A stretch of 64,000 nt of DNA from CAYFPX01 sp964519895. Its GTDB lineage: Bacteria > Myxococcota_A > UBA796 > CAJQPC01. Position 1 is the stretch's first letter; each line of letters begins with the position of its first letter. The stretch lies in contig CAZFLE010000012.1 in the NCBI GenBank assembly GCA_964519895.1, forward strand, positions 1 through 64,000, read 5' to 3'. Below the pieces are notes generated by a model, which had not been told where the DNA came from, searched no databases, and saw only the letters and a program-made list of their open reading frames with translations. The translations under genes were made by a program, and so were the position numbers. Positions 41,015-49,616 of the stretch are shown here, piece by piece.

Positions 41015-42555
41015 TGTTTCTGAGCACCCTTGGCGTCGGGCTGGCCCTGGCGGATGACGGCACGCTGTGGATGAGCTGGGAGCGGGACCTGGGGCGGGTC
41101 CAGCTCGAGGCCCCCGCCGGCGAGCACCTGGCCCCGGGGGCGCCGGCGTCCCTGGTCGTCCAGACCACCGCCGGTCACTACACCCTGGAGCAGCCGGACC
41201 TCGAGGCCGGTGCGCGGGTCCCGTTGGCGGGTCCGGGCGCGGTCTCGGGCGTGGCCAACTACTCCCTGTGCGAGGACGGCGGCACCGCCTGTCGCATCGT
41301 GGAGCGGTCCTTCTTCGGGCTGACCCTGGACTCCCGCAAGGGAAGGGTGCCAATGGTCGAGGACAGGTTCGTAGCGCTGCTGTTGGCACCGGTGGCCGAT
41401 CCGGCCGCCGAGATCCAGGCCGCCTTTGACCAGGCCGCCCAGGACCAGCGCCCACTGCTCTTGGACTTCAGCGCCGAGTGGTGCCCCCCGTGCCAGGTCC
41501 TGGCCGCCGAGGTCCTGCACGACCCGGACAACGCGGCGGACCTGGCCGGGTTCGTGGTGCTCGAAGTCGACGCTGACGATCCGGTCAGCTGGCCTCTCAA
41601 GGACCGCTACCAGGTGGGCGGCTACCCGACGGTGATCGCCGCCGGGCCCGACGGCACCGAGCTCGGGCGCCACGTGGGCTACGACACCGAAGCCGAGTTC
41701 CGGGCCTGGCTGGCCAACCTGCCCACGGCGTCGCTGGACGAGCGCGTCGCGGGTGCTGGGGCGCTGGCAGACTTCGAGCGGGTGGCCCTGGCCCAGGATC
41801 TCCTGGATGCTGGGCGCGAGGACGGCGTGGAGGACCTGGTCGCCGGGCTCGACAGCCCCGGTGCCCTGGTGGTTCGGTTCCAGCTGGCGCCCACCGCGGA
41901 CGCTGTGCCCGCCTTGATCGACCAGGCCCCTTGGCTCTGGGACGACTGGATCTGGGGGGCGCGTCGGCTCGATCTGTCCGAGCCCACCCGGGCTGCCCTG
42001 TTCGACCAGGTGGTGGATCGCCTGACCCGGGCCGAGACCGACGACGGGCCGGCGCTGGCGTTCCTGGCGGGAGACCTGGCGGCGTCCCCTGGAGATGCCC
42101 AAGGCTTCCACGCGCTCGGCGCCCACCTGACCCTGCAGAAGCTCACCGGGGACCCGCAGCTCGACCGCGGCTACTGGCTGGACCTGGCGAGCTTCCTCGA
42201 AGACGCCGGCCAGATCGACCGGGCGGTCGAGGTCCTGGAAAACGGCGGGAGCTTCTTCCCGACCGAGTTCACGTGGGCCTACAACCAGGCCGGCATCCTG
42301 CAGCGGGCCGGCCGGGCCCAGGAAGCCCTCCCCCTGGCCCAGACCGGGCTGGAACGGGCCCACGGCGACCAGCGCCTGCGAGCCGCGCGCAGGGCTGCCG
42401 AGCTGCTCGCCCAGCTGGGCGACACCCCCGCCGCAGTGGCGCTCCTGGAGGAGACCCTGGCTAGCGCGGAGCGGCCCGATGCAACGGTCCAGGTGCGCAC
42501 CCACCGCTACCTTGCGGCGCTCGAGACCCTGCTCGCCGGGCTCTCTGCCCCGTGA
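41011..42555 (+). CDS. Exported thioredoxin-like protein with C-terminal helical (TPR) repeats
   Basis: The product has 514 residues with a short signal-like leader (MMFLSTLGVGLALA). An N-terminal beta domain with a C-x6-C pair is followed by a DsbD-gamma-type thioredoxin domain (LLLDFSAEWCPPCQVLAAEV near 150, cis-Pro in VGGYPTVIAAG). After about residue 250 the sequence is helical and repeat-like, with TPR-type units (FTWAYNQAGILQRAGRAQEALPL). Probably a periplasmic thiol-disulfide reductase or assembly factor. Coupled with the radical SAM and Sel1-repeat genes by 4-base overlaps. Confidence 0.82.
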   Translation: MMFLSTLGVGLALADDGTLWMSWERDLGRVQLEAPAGEHLAPGAPASLVVQTTAGHYTLEQPDLEAGARVPLAGPGAVSGVANYSLCEDGGTACRIVERSFFGLTLDSRKGRVPMVEDRFVALLLAPVADPAAEIQAAFDQAAQDQRPLLLDFSAEWCPPCQVLAAEVLHDPDNAADLAGFVVLEVDADDPVSWPLKDRYQVGGYPTVIAAGPDGTELGRHVGYDTEAEFRAWLANLPTASLDERVAGAGALADFERVALAQDLLDAGREDGVEDLVAGLDSPGALVVRFQLAPTADAVPALIDQAPWLWDDWIWGARRLDLSEPTRAALFDQVVDRLTRAETDDGPALAFLAGDLAASPGDAQGFHALGAHLTLQKLTGDPQLDRGYWLDLASFLEDAGQIDRAVEVLENGGSFFPTEFTWAYNQAGILQRAGRAQEALPLAQTGLERAHGDQRLRAARRAAELLAQLGDTPAAVALLEETLASAERPDATVQVRTHRYLAALETLLAGLSAP

Positions 42556-43448
42556 TCGCAGCTGCGCTGGCCCTGGGGCTCGGGTGGGCCCAGGACGCGC
42601 CCCCGGAGCCGCCGCCGGACCCCTGTGCCACCGGCGACGTGGCCGGCTGCGAGCAGCTCTGCATGGGGGGCAATGCCAAGGCCTGCAGCACCGCCGGGTA
42701 CTTCGTCGAGGTGGGCCAGGGTGTGCCCAAGGACCTAGCCCGGGCCGCCGAGCTCTACCGCATGGGCTGCAACGGCGGCGACGGACGCGGCTGCGGCAAC
42801 CTGGGCGTGCTCTACGACCTGGGCTCCGGGGTGCCAGCCGACGTGGACCAGGCCCTGGTCCAGTACCGCCGGGGCTGCCGTGTCGCCGACGGGGCCAGCT
42901 GTCTGAACCTGGGCATCCACCTGGCGACCGGCAGCGGCGTGCCGGTCGATGTCGCCCGAGCCCACCAGCAATATGCCCAGGCCTGCGAGCTGGGGGAGCC
43001 TCGGGGGTGCAACCTGTTGGGGGCAGAGCGCGAAGCCGAGGAACCGGCTGAGGCCGTCACCCTCTACGGCCAGGCCTGCGAAGGGGGACACGCGCCTGGC
43101 TGCTACAACCTGGCGCGGCTGGTCGTCGCCGGCCACGCCCGCTTGCCCCAGGACGACGTGCTTCGGCTGTACGAGACCGCCTGCGACGGCGGTGAGCTCG
43201 CGGCCTGTCTGGACCTGGGGGTGCACCTGCTCAACGGCACCGGCATCGACCAGGACCCCGCCCGGGCCGCGCGGTACTTCCAGGACGCCTGCGAGGGAGA
43301 CCTGCCCAAGGGCTGCTCCCTGCGGGGTGCCGTCTACCTGAACGAAGGCCACGACGCCCCCGGCTTCGCCCTGCTCGAGCTCGGCTGCAGCCGCGGCGAC
43401 GCCTGGGGCTGCAAGGTCCTGGAGGAGCTTCGCGCCGCTGAGCCGTGA
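42552..43448 (+). CDS. Cys-rich Sel1-repeat secreted protein (HcpA-like)
   Basis: Begins at GTG 42552 (GTGA overlap) with a short signal (MIAAALALGLGWAQ). The 298 residues hold about seven Sel1-like repeats, each with a pair of cysteines spaced as in Helicobacter cysteine-rich proteins (for example ALVQYRRGCRVADGASCLNLG). The cysteines would form one disulfide per repeat, which fits the neighbouring periplasmic thioredoxin. Such solenoids mediate protein-protein contacts; the partner is unknown. Confidence 0.85.
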   Translation: MIAAALALGLGWAQDAPPEPPPDPCATGDVAGCEQLCMGGNAKACSTAGYFVEVGQGVPKDLARAAELYRMGCNGGDGRGCGNLGVLYDLGSGVPADVDQALVQYRRGCRVADGASCLNLGIHLATGSGVPVDVARAHQQYAQACELGEPRGCNLLGAEREAEEPAEAVTLYGQACEGGHAPGCYNLARLVVAGHARLPQDDVLRLYETACDGGELAACLDLGVHLLNGTGIDQDPARAARYFQDACEGDLPKGCSLRGAVYLNEGHDAPGFALLELGCSRGDAWGCKVLEELRAAEP

Positions 43449-43490
43449 AGGCCGGGGAACCCCTGGCCGTCTGGGGTGTCTACGAGACCC

Positions 43491-43610
43491 ATGATCCCCG
43501 AGACCACGATCCCCCGCCGCCGCTCGCCGTTGTTCTGGTTGTCCCTGGCTGGACTGCTCGGGGGGCTGCTGTTCGCGCTGAGTGCTGCTGCAGCGGCGGC
43601 GGCGATCTGA
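43491..43610 (+). CDS. Small single-pass membrane protein, 39 aa
   Basis: An ATG-to-TGA frame between the Sel1 gene and the toxin-antitoxin pair encodes a polar head MIPETTIPRRRSP, then one hydrophobic segment (LFWLSLAGLLGGLLFALSAA) and an Ala-rich end. Three arginines before the membrane helix obey the positive-inside rule. No strong ribosome site is seen; an in-frame GTG at 43476 is an alternative start. The composition argues for a real small membrane protein, but length alone allows chance. Confidence 0.4.
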   Translation: MIPETTIPRRRSPLFWLSLAGLLGGLLFALSAAAAAAAI

Positions 43611-43628
43611 TCGGCCGATGATCCAGGG

Positions 43629-44033
43629 CTAAAGGACCTCCAGGCCGATGCCGGCCGCCGCCTGGGCCAAGCGTCGATCCCGGGTCGCCAGAGGCACCCC
43701 GTCCCGGAGCGCGAGCTCCAGGTAGCTGGCGTCGTAGCTGGTCAGCCCATGCTGTCGGGCGACGTCCATGATCTGCGCCCCGGCGCGGACCGCGGTGGCG
43801 GGGTCGACCCGAATGTCGAGGTCTCCGAGCAGCTGGAAGAACTGCACCGACGCGGCCTGGGCATGACCGGCGTGGCGCTCGGCCCCCAGCAGCCCGTTCG
43901 CGACCTCGAGGTGGAAGAGGCCAGGGACCTGGGCGCCGTGGTCCCGCACCCGGGCCAGCAGATCGGTGGCAGCCCGATCGAAGTGGTCCTCGAATGCCCA
44001 AGCCAGTGCCGCCGACGCGTCCAGCACCAACAT
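43629..44033 (-). CDS. PIN-domain toxin, VapC family
   Basis: A 134-residue PIN ribonuclease with the expected acidic residues: Asp5 in MLVLDASAAL, Glu43 in FHLEVANGLL, and the C-terminal Asp in LTSYDASYLELA with LATRDRRLA. It would cleave RNA (often initiator tRNA) when free of its antitoxin. The start ATG overlaps the stop of the antitoxin gene at 44033, the standard antitoxin-toxin arrangement. Confidence 0.92.
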   Translation of the reverse strand: MLVLDASAALAWAFEDHFDRAATDLLARVRDHGAQVPGLFHLEVANGLLGAERHAGHAQAASVQFFQLLGDLDIRVDPATAVRAGAQIMDVARQHGLTSYDASYLELALRDGVPLATRDRRLAQAAAGIGLEVL

Positions 44034-44320
44034 CAGTCGTGGCCCTCGTCGATCAGCGCGTCGAGGTCGTGGCCTGGCAGGCCACGGCCCGAGGCGAGTG
44101 CCTGGAAGCGCGCCACGATGTCATGGGCCGTTCGGGCGCTCTGGATGGGGATGAGCTGGGCGACCGGCCGACCGTGGCGGGTGATGGTGTAGGCCTGTCC
44201 CTGTTCAACGCCGTCGAGGAGCCTGGGCAGATGCGTCTTGGCCTCGTAGGCGCCCACGGACTGCGGCTCTGCGGCGAGCAGTGGGGGCCGCACGGGCACG
44301 GTGTAATCGGACTTGCTCAT
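44033..44320 (-). CDS. Phd/YefM-family antitoxin
   Basis: The 95-residue partner of the PIN toxin. The N-terminal region VGAYEAKTHLPRLLDGVEQG followed by YTITRHGRPVAQLIP is the DNA-binding Phd/YefM fold, and the C-terminal part (about 65-95) should wrap the toxin. A basic N-terminal extension precedes it. It most likely represses its own operon through the paired palindromes immediately upstream. Confidence 0.9.
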   Translation of the reverse strand: MSKSDYTVPVRPPLLAAEPQSVGAYEAKTHLPRLLDGVEQGQAYTITRHGRPVAQLIPIQSARTAHDIVARFQALASGRGLPGHDLDALIDEGHD

Positions 44321-44327
44321 GGGCCTT

Positions 44328-44350
44328 CAGACTGGTCTGAGACTAGTCTA
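44328..44350 (-). promoter_or_regulatory. Tandem palindromic operator of the toxin-antitoxin operon
   Basis: CAGACTGGTCTG (44328-44339) and AGACTAGTCT (44340-44349) are adjacent palindromes whose centres are 11 bases apart, one helical turn. They end 8 bases upstream of the antitoxin start. This geometry suits cooperative binding of two Phd/YefM dimers. The bases around are AT-richer than the genome. Confidence 0.65.
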
Positions 44351-44378
44351 AAAGGTGTGGACTCCGAGGTCAAGGGCC

Positions 44379-45146
44379 CTACTCCGCCGTCACCATGCCG
44401 TCCCAGCCCTCTTGCCGACTCGTGGCCAGGGCTTCATCCAGGGCGATTGCGTCGATGTGCTCGTTGCCGGGTGGCCGCGCGATGCCGTCCATCAGGGGCG
44501 GTGGTGTGAGCCAAGCCTGGTGGGGGTGCGCGGTCCACTGGGTCCGGCGCAAGGGCTCCTGGGCACGCACCCAACGGCCATCGGGCTGCACGTGCAGCTT
44601 GATGCCGGCCATCTCGTAGAAGGTGCGCAGCTCCAGGTGGCCGTCGCAGCTGGCGCCGACCCCCGGTGCGCAGGGCCCGAATTGGGCGACCACGTCGTCG
44701 TAGAGGGCCGGGTCCAGGACCAGCAGGACCCGTCCCGGTCCGACCTGCTCGGGGCGGGTCGGGCCCAAGATGAAGGTGTCCATGGCCTGGCCAGTCCCGG
44801 TGCGGTCCGGCACGCGGTTGCTCTCGGGGCCATCCATGTCGGCCATCAGCAGCTCGCCGTGGGCGCCGGGCCAGTAGTCCATGCCGTTGCGGGCCAGGTA
44901 CAGGGCGGGGGAGTCGCCGGGCTCGTCGGCCCGGCCGGTCGAGACCTCGAGCTCCATGCCCGTGATGCTGGCCACGCCGCCGCACTCGTTCTGGACATAG
45001 CTCCAGGCCCGGGCCGGATCGTCGAACCAGGTGATCTCCATGAGCTCCCCCCCGGTGCAGAACACCTCCCACACGCCCCCCCGCAGAGCGATGCCGTCGG
45101 CCGCTTGGGCCGGGGCGGTGAGCGACAGGGCGAGCAGCAGGGTCAC
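44379..45146 (-). CDS. Secreted hypothetical protein
   Basis: GTG 45146 (GAGGA upstream) gives 255 residues with a signal peptide MTLLLALSLTAPAQA cut before ADG. The mature protein has four or more cysteines, several probably paired (VFCTGGE, QNECGG, GPCAPGVGASCDG), and is beta-rich and acidic. No family recognised. It lies 71 bases after the vWA gene on the same strand and could be the last gene of that cluster, but the gap leaves this open. Confidence 0.6.
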   Translation of the reverse strand: MTLLLALSLTAPAQAADGIALRGGVWEVFCTGGELMEITWFDDPARAWSYVQNECGGVASITGMELEVSTGRADEPGDSPALYLARNGMDYWPGAHGELLMADMDGPESNRVPDRTGTGQAMDTFILGPTRPEQVGPGRVLLVLDPALYDDVVAQFGPCAPGVGASCDGHLELRTFYEMAGIKLHVQPDGRWVRAQEPLRRTQWTAHPHQAWLTPPPLMDGIARPPGNEHIDAIALDEALATSRQEGWDGMVTAE

Positions 45147-45217
45147 GTGGTCCTCGGGCAGGGTCACCCCGGTTCAGCGGATCATCGAATGCAGGACATG
45201 AGGGGGAAGCCCCGGGG

Positions 45218-46366
45218 TCAGCCTGCGGGACGGACCCCGTGGAGGCCCCGTGAGGCGGCCCATGCGGCCACGTCGCGGCCATTCAGGGCCGCGGCCATGA
45301 GCTCGGGAAAGGCGTCCGGCGTGCAGCCAAAGGTGGGCACGCCCAGGGCGGCCAGGTGGCTCGCCGTCTCCGCGTCGAAGGCCGGGGTGCCTTCGTCGTC
45401 CAGGGCCAAGAGGCAGATCAGCTGGACGCCGCTGCGCACCAGGGAAGCCGCGCGCTGGAGCAGACCCCGGCGGTCGCCGCCTTCGAACAGATCCGAGACC
45501 AGGATCAGGTGGGTGCGGGGCGGTCGGGTGATGACCTGCTGGCACCAGGCCAGGGCTTGATCGATGTCCGTGCCACCTCCGAGCTGGGCCCCGAATAGCA
45601 GGCCCACCGGGTCGTCGAGCCCGGTGCTCAGGTCGGCCACGGCCGTGTCGAAGACCGCCAGTCGGGTCTTCAGCGCGGGGATCGACGCGAGCACGGACGC
45701 GAACAGACTGGCGTAGATGACGCTCGGCGCCATCGAGCCGCTCTGGTCCACGCACAGCACGACGTCGCGCAGGCCTGGGCGGCGGCGGGCATGCCCGACC
45801 AGGCGCTCGGGCACCACCGTACCCAGCGTGGGTTGGTAGTGACGCAAGTTCGCGCGAACGGTGCGGTCCCAGTCGATCTCCCTGGCCCGCGGACGGGTCG
45901 TGCGAGCGCCCCGGGAGAGTGCCCCCCGGATCGCCCGGCGGGACGGGGCTGCGAGCCTGGCCTCGAACTCCGCGACGAGCTGCGCCACCAACCGGCGGGC
46001 CGCGTCGCGGGCGCGGGCGGGTAGGGCGGCCTTCAGGGAGAGCAGCGTGGCGACCAGGTGCACGTCGGGCTGCACGGTCTCCAGGAGCTCCGGCTCGAGG
46101 AGCAGCCGGGCCAGGTCCAGCCGGTCGACCGCGTCCCGCTGCAGGACCTGGACGGCCGAGCGGGGGAAGCACGCCCGGATGTCGCCCAGCCAGCGGGCCA
46201 CGGCCGGGCTGGATCGGGCCAGGTTGCCCCGGCGTTCGGTGCCGTAGAGAGCGTCGAGTGCACCGTCCAGACGCTGCGCCTGGGCGGGCAGGGCCACGTC
46301 GAGGGACTGCTGAGCGTCGGGACCCAGGACCAGTCGCCAGCGGTGCTCGCGAGGGTCAGCGGCCAC
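45218..46366 (-). CDS. vWA-domain protein of the MoxR/SWIM cluster
   Basis: The 382-residue cytoplasmic protein has a helical N-terminal half (about 1-190) and a C-terminal von Willebrand A domain with an intact metal site (LCVDQSGSMAPS near 208, TD in GGGTDIDQAL, and LVSDLFEGG). GTG 46366 overlaps the DUF5682 gene by 11 bases. MoxR ATPases typically work with a vWA partner that presents substrates or metal ions, so this is the expected partner of the ATPase encoded upstream. Confidence 0.87.
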   Translation of the reverse strand: MAADPREHRWRLVLGPDAQQSLDVALPAQAQRLDGALDALYGTERRGNLARSSPAVARWLGDIRACFPRSAVQVLQRDAVDRLDLARLLLEPELLETVQPDVHLVATLLSLKAALPARARDAARRLVAQLVAEFEARLAAPSRRAIRGALSRGARTTRPRAREIDWDRTVRANLRHYQPTLGTVVPERLVGHARRRPGLRDVVLCVDQSGSMAPSVIYASLFASVLASIPALKTRLAVFDTAVADLSTGLDDPVGLLFGAQLGGGTDIDQALAWCQQVITRPPRTHLILVSDLFEGGDRRGLLQRAASLVRSGVQLICLLALDDEGTPAFDAETASHLAALGVPTFGCTPDAFPELMAAALNGRDVAAWAASRGLHGVRPAG

Positions 46367-48527
46367 GGGTCACAAGCTGCTGGAGCACGGGGAGCACCTG
46401 ATCGGCCCGGGCGGCCACCAGCGGGACTGGCACCACAGCGTCGGCGGCTGGGCCGGCTCCCAGGCGGGCGACCTTGCGGGCCATCTGTCGCCGCTCGGCA
46501 GGGCGAAACTCGGCAAAGGCTCGCCGCAGGATGGGCAGCAGAGCGACGAAGTCGTCTTCGGGCAAGGCGATCAACCAGCGGTCCAGGGCCTGCCACAGGG
46601 CGTGCTGGTGCAGGAGCAGGGCAGCGCCCCCTCGGATCAGGCCCTCGAGCCAGGCGGCGCCCTGGTCCAGGGGCACCACCGGACTCAGCACCCCCGCGGC
46701 CAGCCGCCCCAGGGCGTGGTCGTCGAGCCGGGCCCCCGTGAGCAGGATGCGACAGGCGCGGCCGCGGACCCGGGGTGCCACGGCGTCTCGGGTGGACAGG
46801 GTCTCGAGGACCTCCCACCAGGGCCCTTTGTCGCGCTCCAGCAGGGCCAGTGCTCGGTCCAGGGCGTCCAGCCCATCGCTGAGGGCCGCAGCAGCGGTGT
46901 CGTCGACCCGGCTTGCAGACGCCACCAGGCCGGCCAGCACCCGCGCCAGGAGCCCGTCGACCACCGCCGCGAGCGGTTCCCGGGGGGTGCGCCGCACGTC
47001 GCCGTAGCGCAGGGTGCGGGCCAGGGGCGGCACGGCGTCCAGGAGCTCTTGGACCTCTGGCGCGGCCGCTGCGCGATCGGCGAGGGCTCGCAAGAGCGCC
47101 GCGCTGGCCTGGGGCAGATCCGCCAGCAGGGCGTGGTCCAGCCCCTTCACCACCGTCGGAAGGTCCGGCGCCCGGGTCGCCAGATCGGCCAGCCGGGCGT
47201 CTGCGGCCTGCTCCAGCGTCATGCCCCACACGTTGGCCTCGATGATGCGCAGGGCGAATTCCGGGTCCCAGCGCAGGGTCCACGACTCCCGAAAGGTGCC
47301 GCTGCTGGCCCGTCCCTGTCGCTCCCGGGCCCAGGGCACACCGAGCACCCGAAGCCTCCGCAGCATCAGGCTTCGGCCGACCCCGGTGGGCTGCCGCAGG
47401 TCCAGGTCCAGGTCCTTGGGCTCCGGGGACGGCTTGAGTCGCAGGCGACGCTGCAGCCGGGTCACGTCTTGTTGGAGGGGCACGGTCGGCGTGTCCTGGG
47501 GGACCGTGCCCAGGGCTTCGCCGATCTCGAGCTGCTCCCGGACCAGGGCCAGTGGCGCCGCCTGGCCCTCGCAGAGCACGGCCTGGACCGTGTCCTGGAG
47601 GTCTTCCAGGCCCGGCGCTGCCCGCCCCCGCAGGCTGGCCAGGACCTGGGCCAGCCGCACGCCATGGAGCACGTGGGCGGGGCTCGTGTCCTGGCCGTTC
47701 TCGCGCAGGAGCCGGGCGGCCTGGGCCAGCCATCGGGCCGGGGCTTCGTCGGGCCGGGTCCAGAGCTGGTGGTACCAGCCGGGGGAGGCACAGCCCGCGC
47801 CGTAGCCGCTGCGCAGGCTCAGGCGGGTGTGGGACCAGGGCACCCAGGTGGCGGTCACCTTGCGGGCCCGCAGGCCGCGCAGGGTCGCGTCGTCGGCCTT
47901 GGCCGTGACGCGGGCGGTCAGGGCCGGTGCGTGGAAGGCCCCGCAGATCACGGCCAGTCGCTCGACGCCTTGCTTGCGGGCCCGCCGCATGGTGCGGCGC
48001 ATCCAGGCCTCTCGCTGGGCCTCCCGGGCCGGGCGCGGGCCCAGCGCCTCGCGCACCGCCGCCATGGCGTCGTGCACCGCGTCGAACAGGTCCTCGGCAT
48101 CGGGTCGCTCCTCGATCATGCGGTCCCACCACGCCGCGTGCGAGGCGTCGCCCGCCGCGTGGGCCAGCGCCGTCAGGGCCTCGCCGGACCCGTCGTCGGG
48201 GTCGGCGGGCTCGTCCACCGCCGCCGAGAGCGGCAGGTCCATGAAGTCGGCAGGCACCCCCTGGGCGTGGGCCCAGCGGAGCGCCACCCACTCCGGGGAC
48301 CAGGCCGTGAAGGGCCAGAAGCCGGCCCGGGCGGGCTGGTCGGGCGGGTACACCAGCAGTGCCACCGGAGGGCGCAGCCCGGGGTCGCCGACCAGGCCCA
48401 GGGCGCTGTGGCCGTCGGCCGGTCCCTCGACCAGGACGTGGTCTGGCCGCCAGGCCTCGAGCACGCGCAGCACCGCACGGGCCGAGCCCGGCCCGTGGTG
48501 TCGAATGCCCAGGACCCGCGTCTCCAC
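46356..48527 (-). CDS. DUF5682 family protein
   Basis: At 723 residues this is the second largest protein of the cluster. It begins METRVLGIRHHGPGSARAVL, with VLVEGPADGH shortly after, both characteristic of DUF5682. Further recognisable segments are AVICGAFHAPAL and ATWVPWSHTRLSL. The rest is helical and Leu/Arg-rich. Catalytic function is unknown; the N-terminal part has the look of a TraB/erythromycin-esterase-like fold. The ATG start lies three bases after the MoxR stop. The family occurs with MoxR, vWA, DUF5691 and SWIM genes. Confidence 0.85.
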   Translation of the reverse strand: METRVLGIRHHGPGSARAVLRVLEAWRPDHVLVEGPADGHSALGLVGDPGLRPPVALLVYPPDQPARAGFWPFTAWSPEWVALRWAHAQGVPADFMDLPLSAAVDEPADPDDGSGEALTALAHAAGDASHAAWWDRMIEERPDAEDLFDAVHDAMAAVREALGPRPAREAQREAWMRRTMRRARKQGVERLAVICGAFHAPALTARVTAKADDATLRGLRARKVTATWVPWSHTRLSLRSGYGAGCASPGWYHQLWTRPDEAPARWLAQAARLLRENGQDTSPAHVLHGVRLAQVLASLRGRAAPGLEDLQDTVQAVLCEGQAAPLALVREQLEIGEALGTVPQDTPTVPLQQDVTRLQRRLRLKPSPEPKDLDLDLRQPTGVGRSLMLRRLRVLGVPWARERQGRASSGTFRESWTLRWDPEFALRIIEANVWGMTLEQAADARLADLATRAPDLPTVVKGLDHALLADLPQASAALLRALADRAAAAPEVQELLDAVPPLARTLRYGDVRRTPREPLAAVVDGLLARVLAGLVASASRVDDTAAAALSDGLDALDRALALLERDKGPWWEVLETLSTRDAVAPRVRGRACRILLTGARLDDHALGRLAAGVLSPVVPLDQGAAWLEGLIRGGAALLLHQHALWQALDRWLIALPEDDFVALLPILRRAFAEFRPAERRQMARKVARLGAGPAADAVVPVPLVAARADQVLPVLQQLVTRGR

Positions 48528-48530
48528 CGC

Positions 48531-49616
48531 TCAGCCCAGAGACCTGCAGGCCCGGTACAGGTCCTTCCAGCCGTCCCGCTCGCGCACCACGGTGTTCAGG
48601 TACTCGGTCCAGACGACCGGGTCCTGGACCGGGTCCTTGAGCACCGTGCCGGCGATGCCGGCCGCCACGTCGGCCGCTCGCAGGGTGCCGTCGCCGTAGT
48701 ACCCCGCCAGGGCGATGCCCTGTTGCACCACCGAGATGGCCTCTGCCGTGGACAGGCTGCCCGACGGGGACTTGAGCCGGGTCCGGCCGTCCAGGGTGCG
48801 ACCGCCCCGCAGCTCGCGGAACACCGTGATGACCCTGCGGAGCTCGTCTTCGGGGGCGTCGATGTCGGGCAGCGCGAAGCTCCGCCCCAGGTCGGCGACC
48901 CGCTGCTGCACGATCGCGAGCTCTTCCTCGAGGGTCGCTGGAGGGGGCAGCAAGACCGTGTTGAACCGCCGCGTGAGGGCGCTGGAGAGGTCGTGGATGC
49001 CCTTGTCCCGGTCGTTTGCAGTGGCGATCACGTTGAAGCCGGCTCGGGCCTGGACCTGGGTGGCCAGCTCGGGCAGGGGCAGCGCCTTCTCGCTCAGGAT
49101 GGTGATCAGAGCGTCCTGGACCTCGCTGCTCATGCGGGTCAGCTCCTCGATCCTGACGATGCTGCCGGTCTCCATGGCCCGCATCACCGGGCTGGGCACC
49201 AGCGCGTCCCGGGTGGGGCCCTCGGCCAGGAGGCGGGCGTAGTTCCAGCCATAGCGCAGGTCCTTGTCGTCAGCTCCCGCCGTGCCTTGCACCAGCAGAG
49301 TGGAGTCGCCGCTGATGGCCGCGGCCAGGTGCTCGGAGAGCCAGGACTTCCCGGTGCCCGGCAGGCCCTGGAGCAGCAGCGCCCGATCGGTGGCCAGGGT
49401 CGCGATGGCGACCTCGATGCGCCGGGTGTCGCCCACGTACTTCGGGGTGATCACCGTGCCGTCGTCCAGGGTGCCGCCCTGGACATAGGTGCGCACCGCC
49501 CACGGGGACAGCCGCCAGCTGGGTGGGCGGGGGTGCGTGTCGGCTGTCGCCAGAGCGGCGAGCTCGTCGGCATGGGCGTGCTCGGCCTGCTGGCGCAGGA
49601 CTGCTGGGTCACTCAC
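48531..49616 (-). CDS. MoxR-family AAA+ ATPase
   Basis: A 361-residue AAA+ protein starting at GTG 49616 (GGAGAG upstream, overlap with the DUF5691 stop). It has Walker A LLLQGLPGTGKSWLSEHL near 98-115, Walker B SIVRIEELTRM, sensor FNVIATANDRDKGI and an arginine finger in LSSALTRRFN. The lid domain continues to about 361. It is a MoxR-type chaperone ATPase that would act with the vWA protein on targets defined by the other cluster members. Confidence 0.93.
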   Translation of the reverse strand: MSDPAVLRQQAEHAHADELAALATADTHPRPPSWRLSPWAVRTYVQGGTLDDGTVITPKYVGDTRRIEVAIATLATDRALLLQGLPGTGKSWLSEHLAAAISGDSTLLVQGTAGADDKDLRYGWNYARLLAEGPTRDALVPSPVMRAMETGSIVRIEELTRMSSEVQDALITILSEKALPLPELATQVQARAGFNVIATANDRDKGIHDLSSALTRRFNTVLLPPPATLEEELAIVQQRVADLGRSFALPDIDAPEDELRRVITVFRELRGGRTLDGRTRLKSPSGSLSTAEAISVVQQGIALAGYYGDGTLRAADVAAGIAGTVLKDPVQDPVVWTEYLNTVVRERDGWKDLYRACRSLG

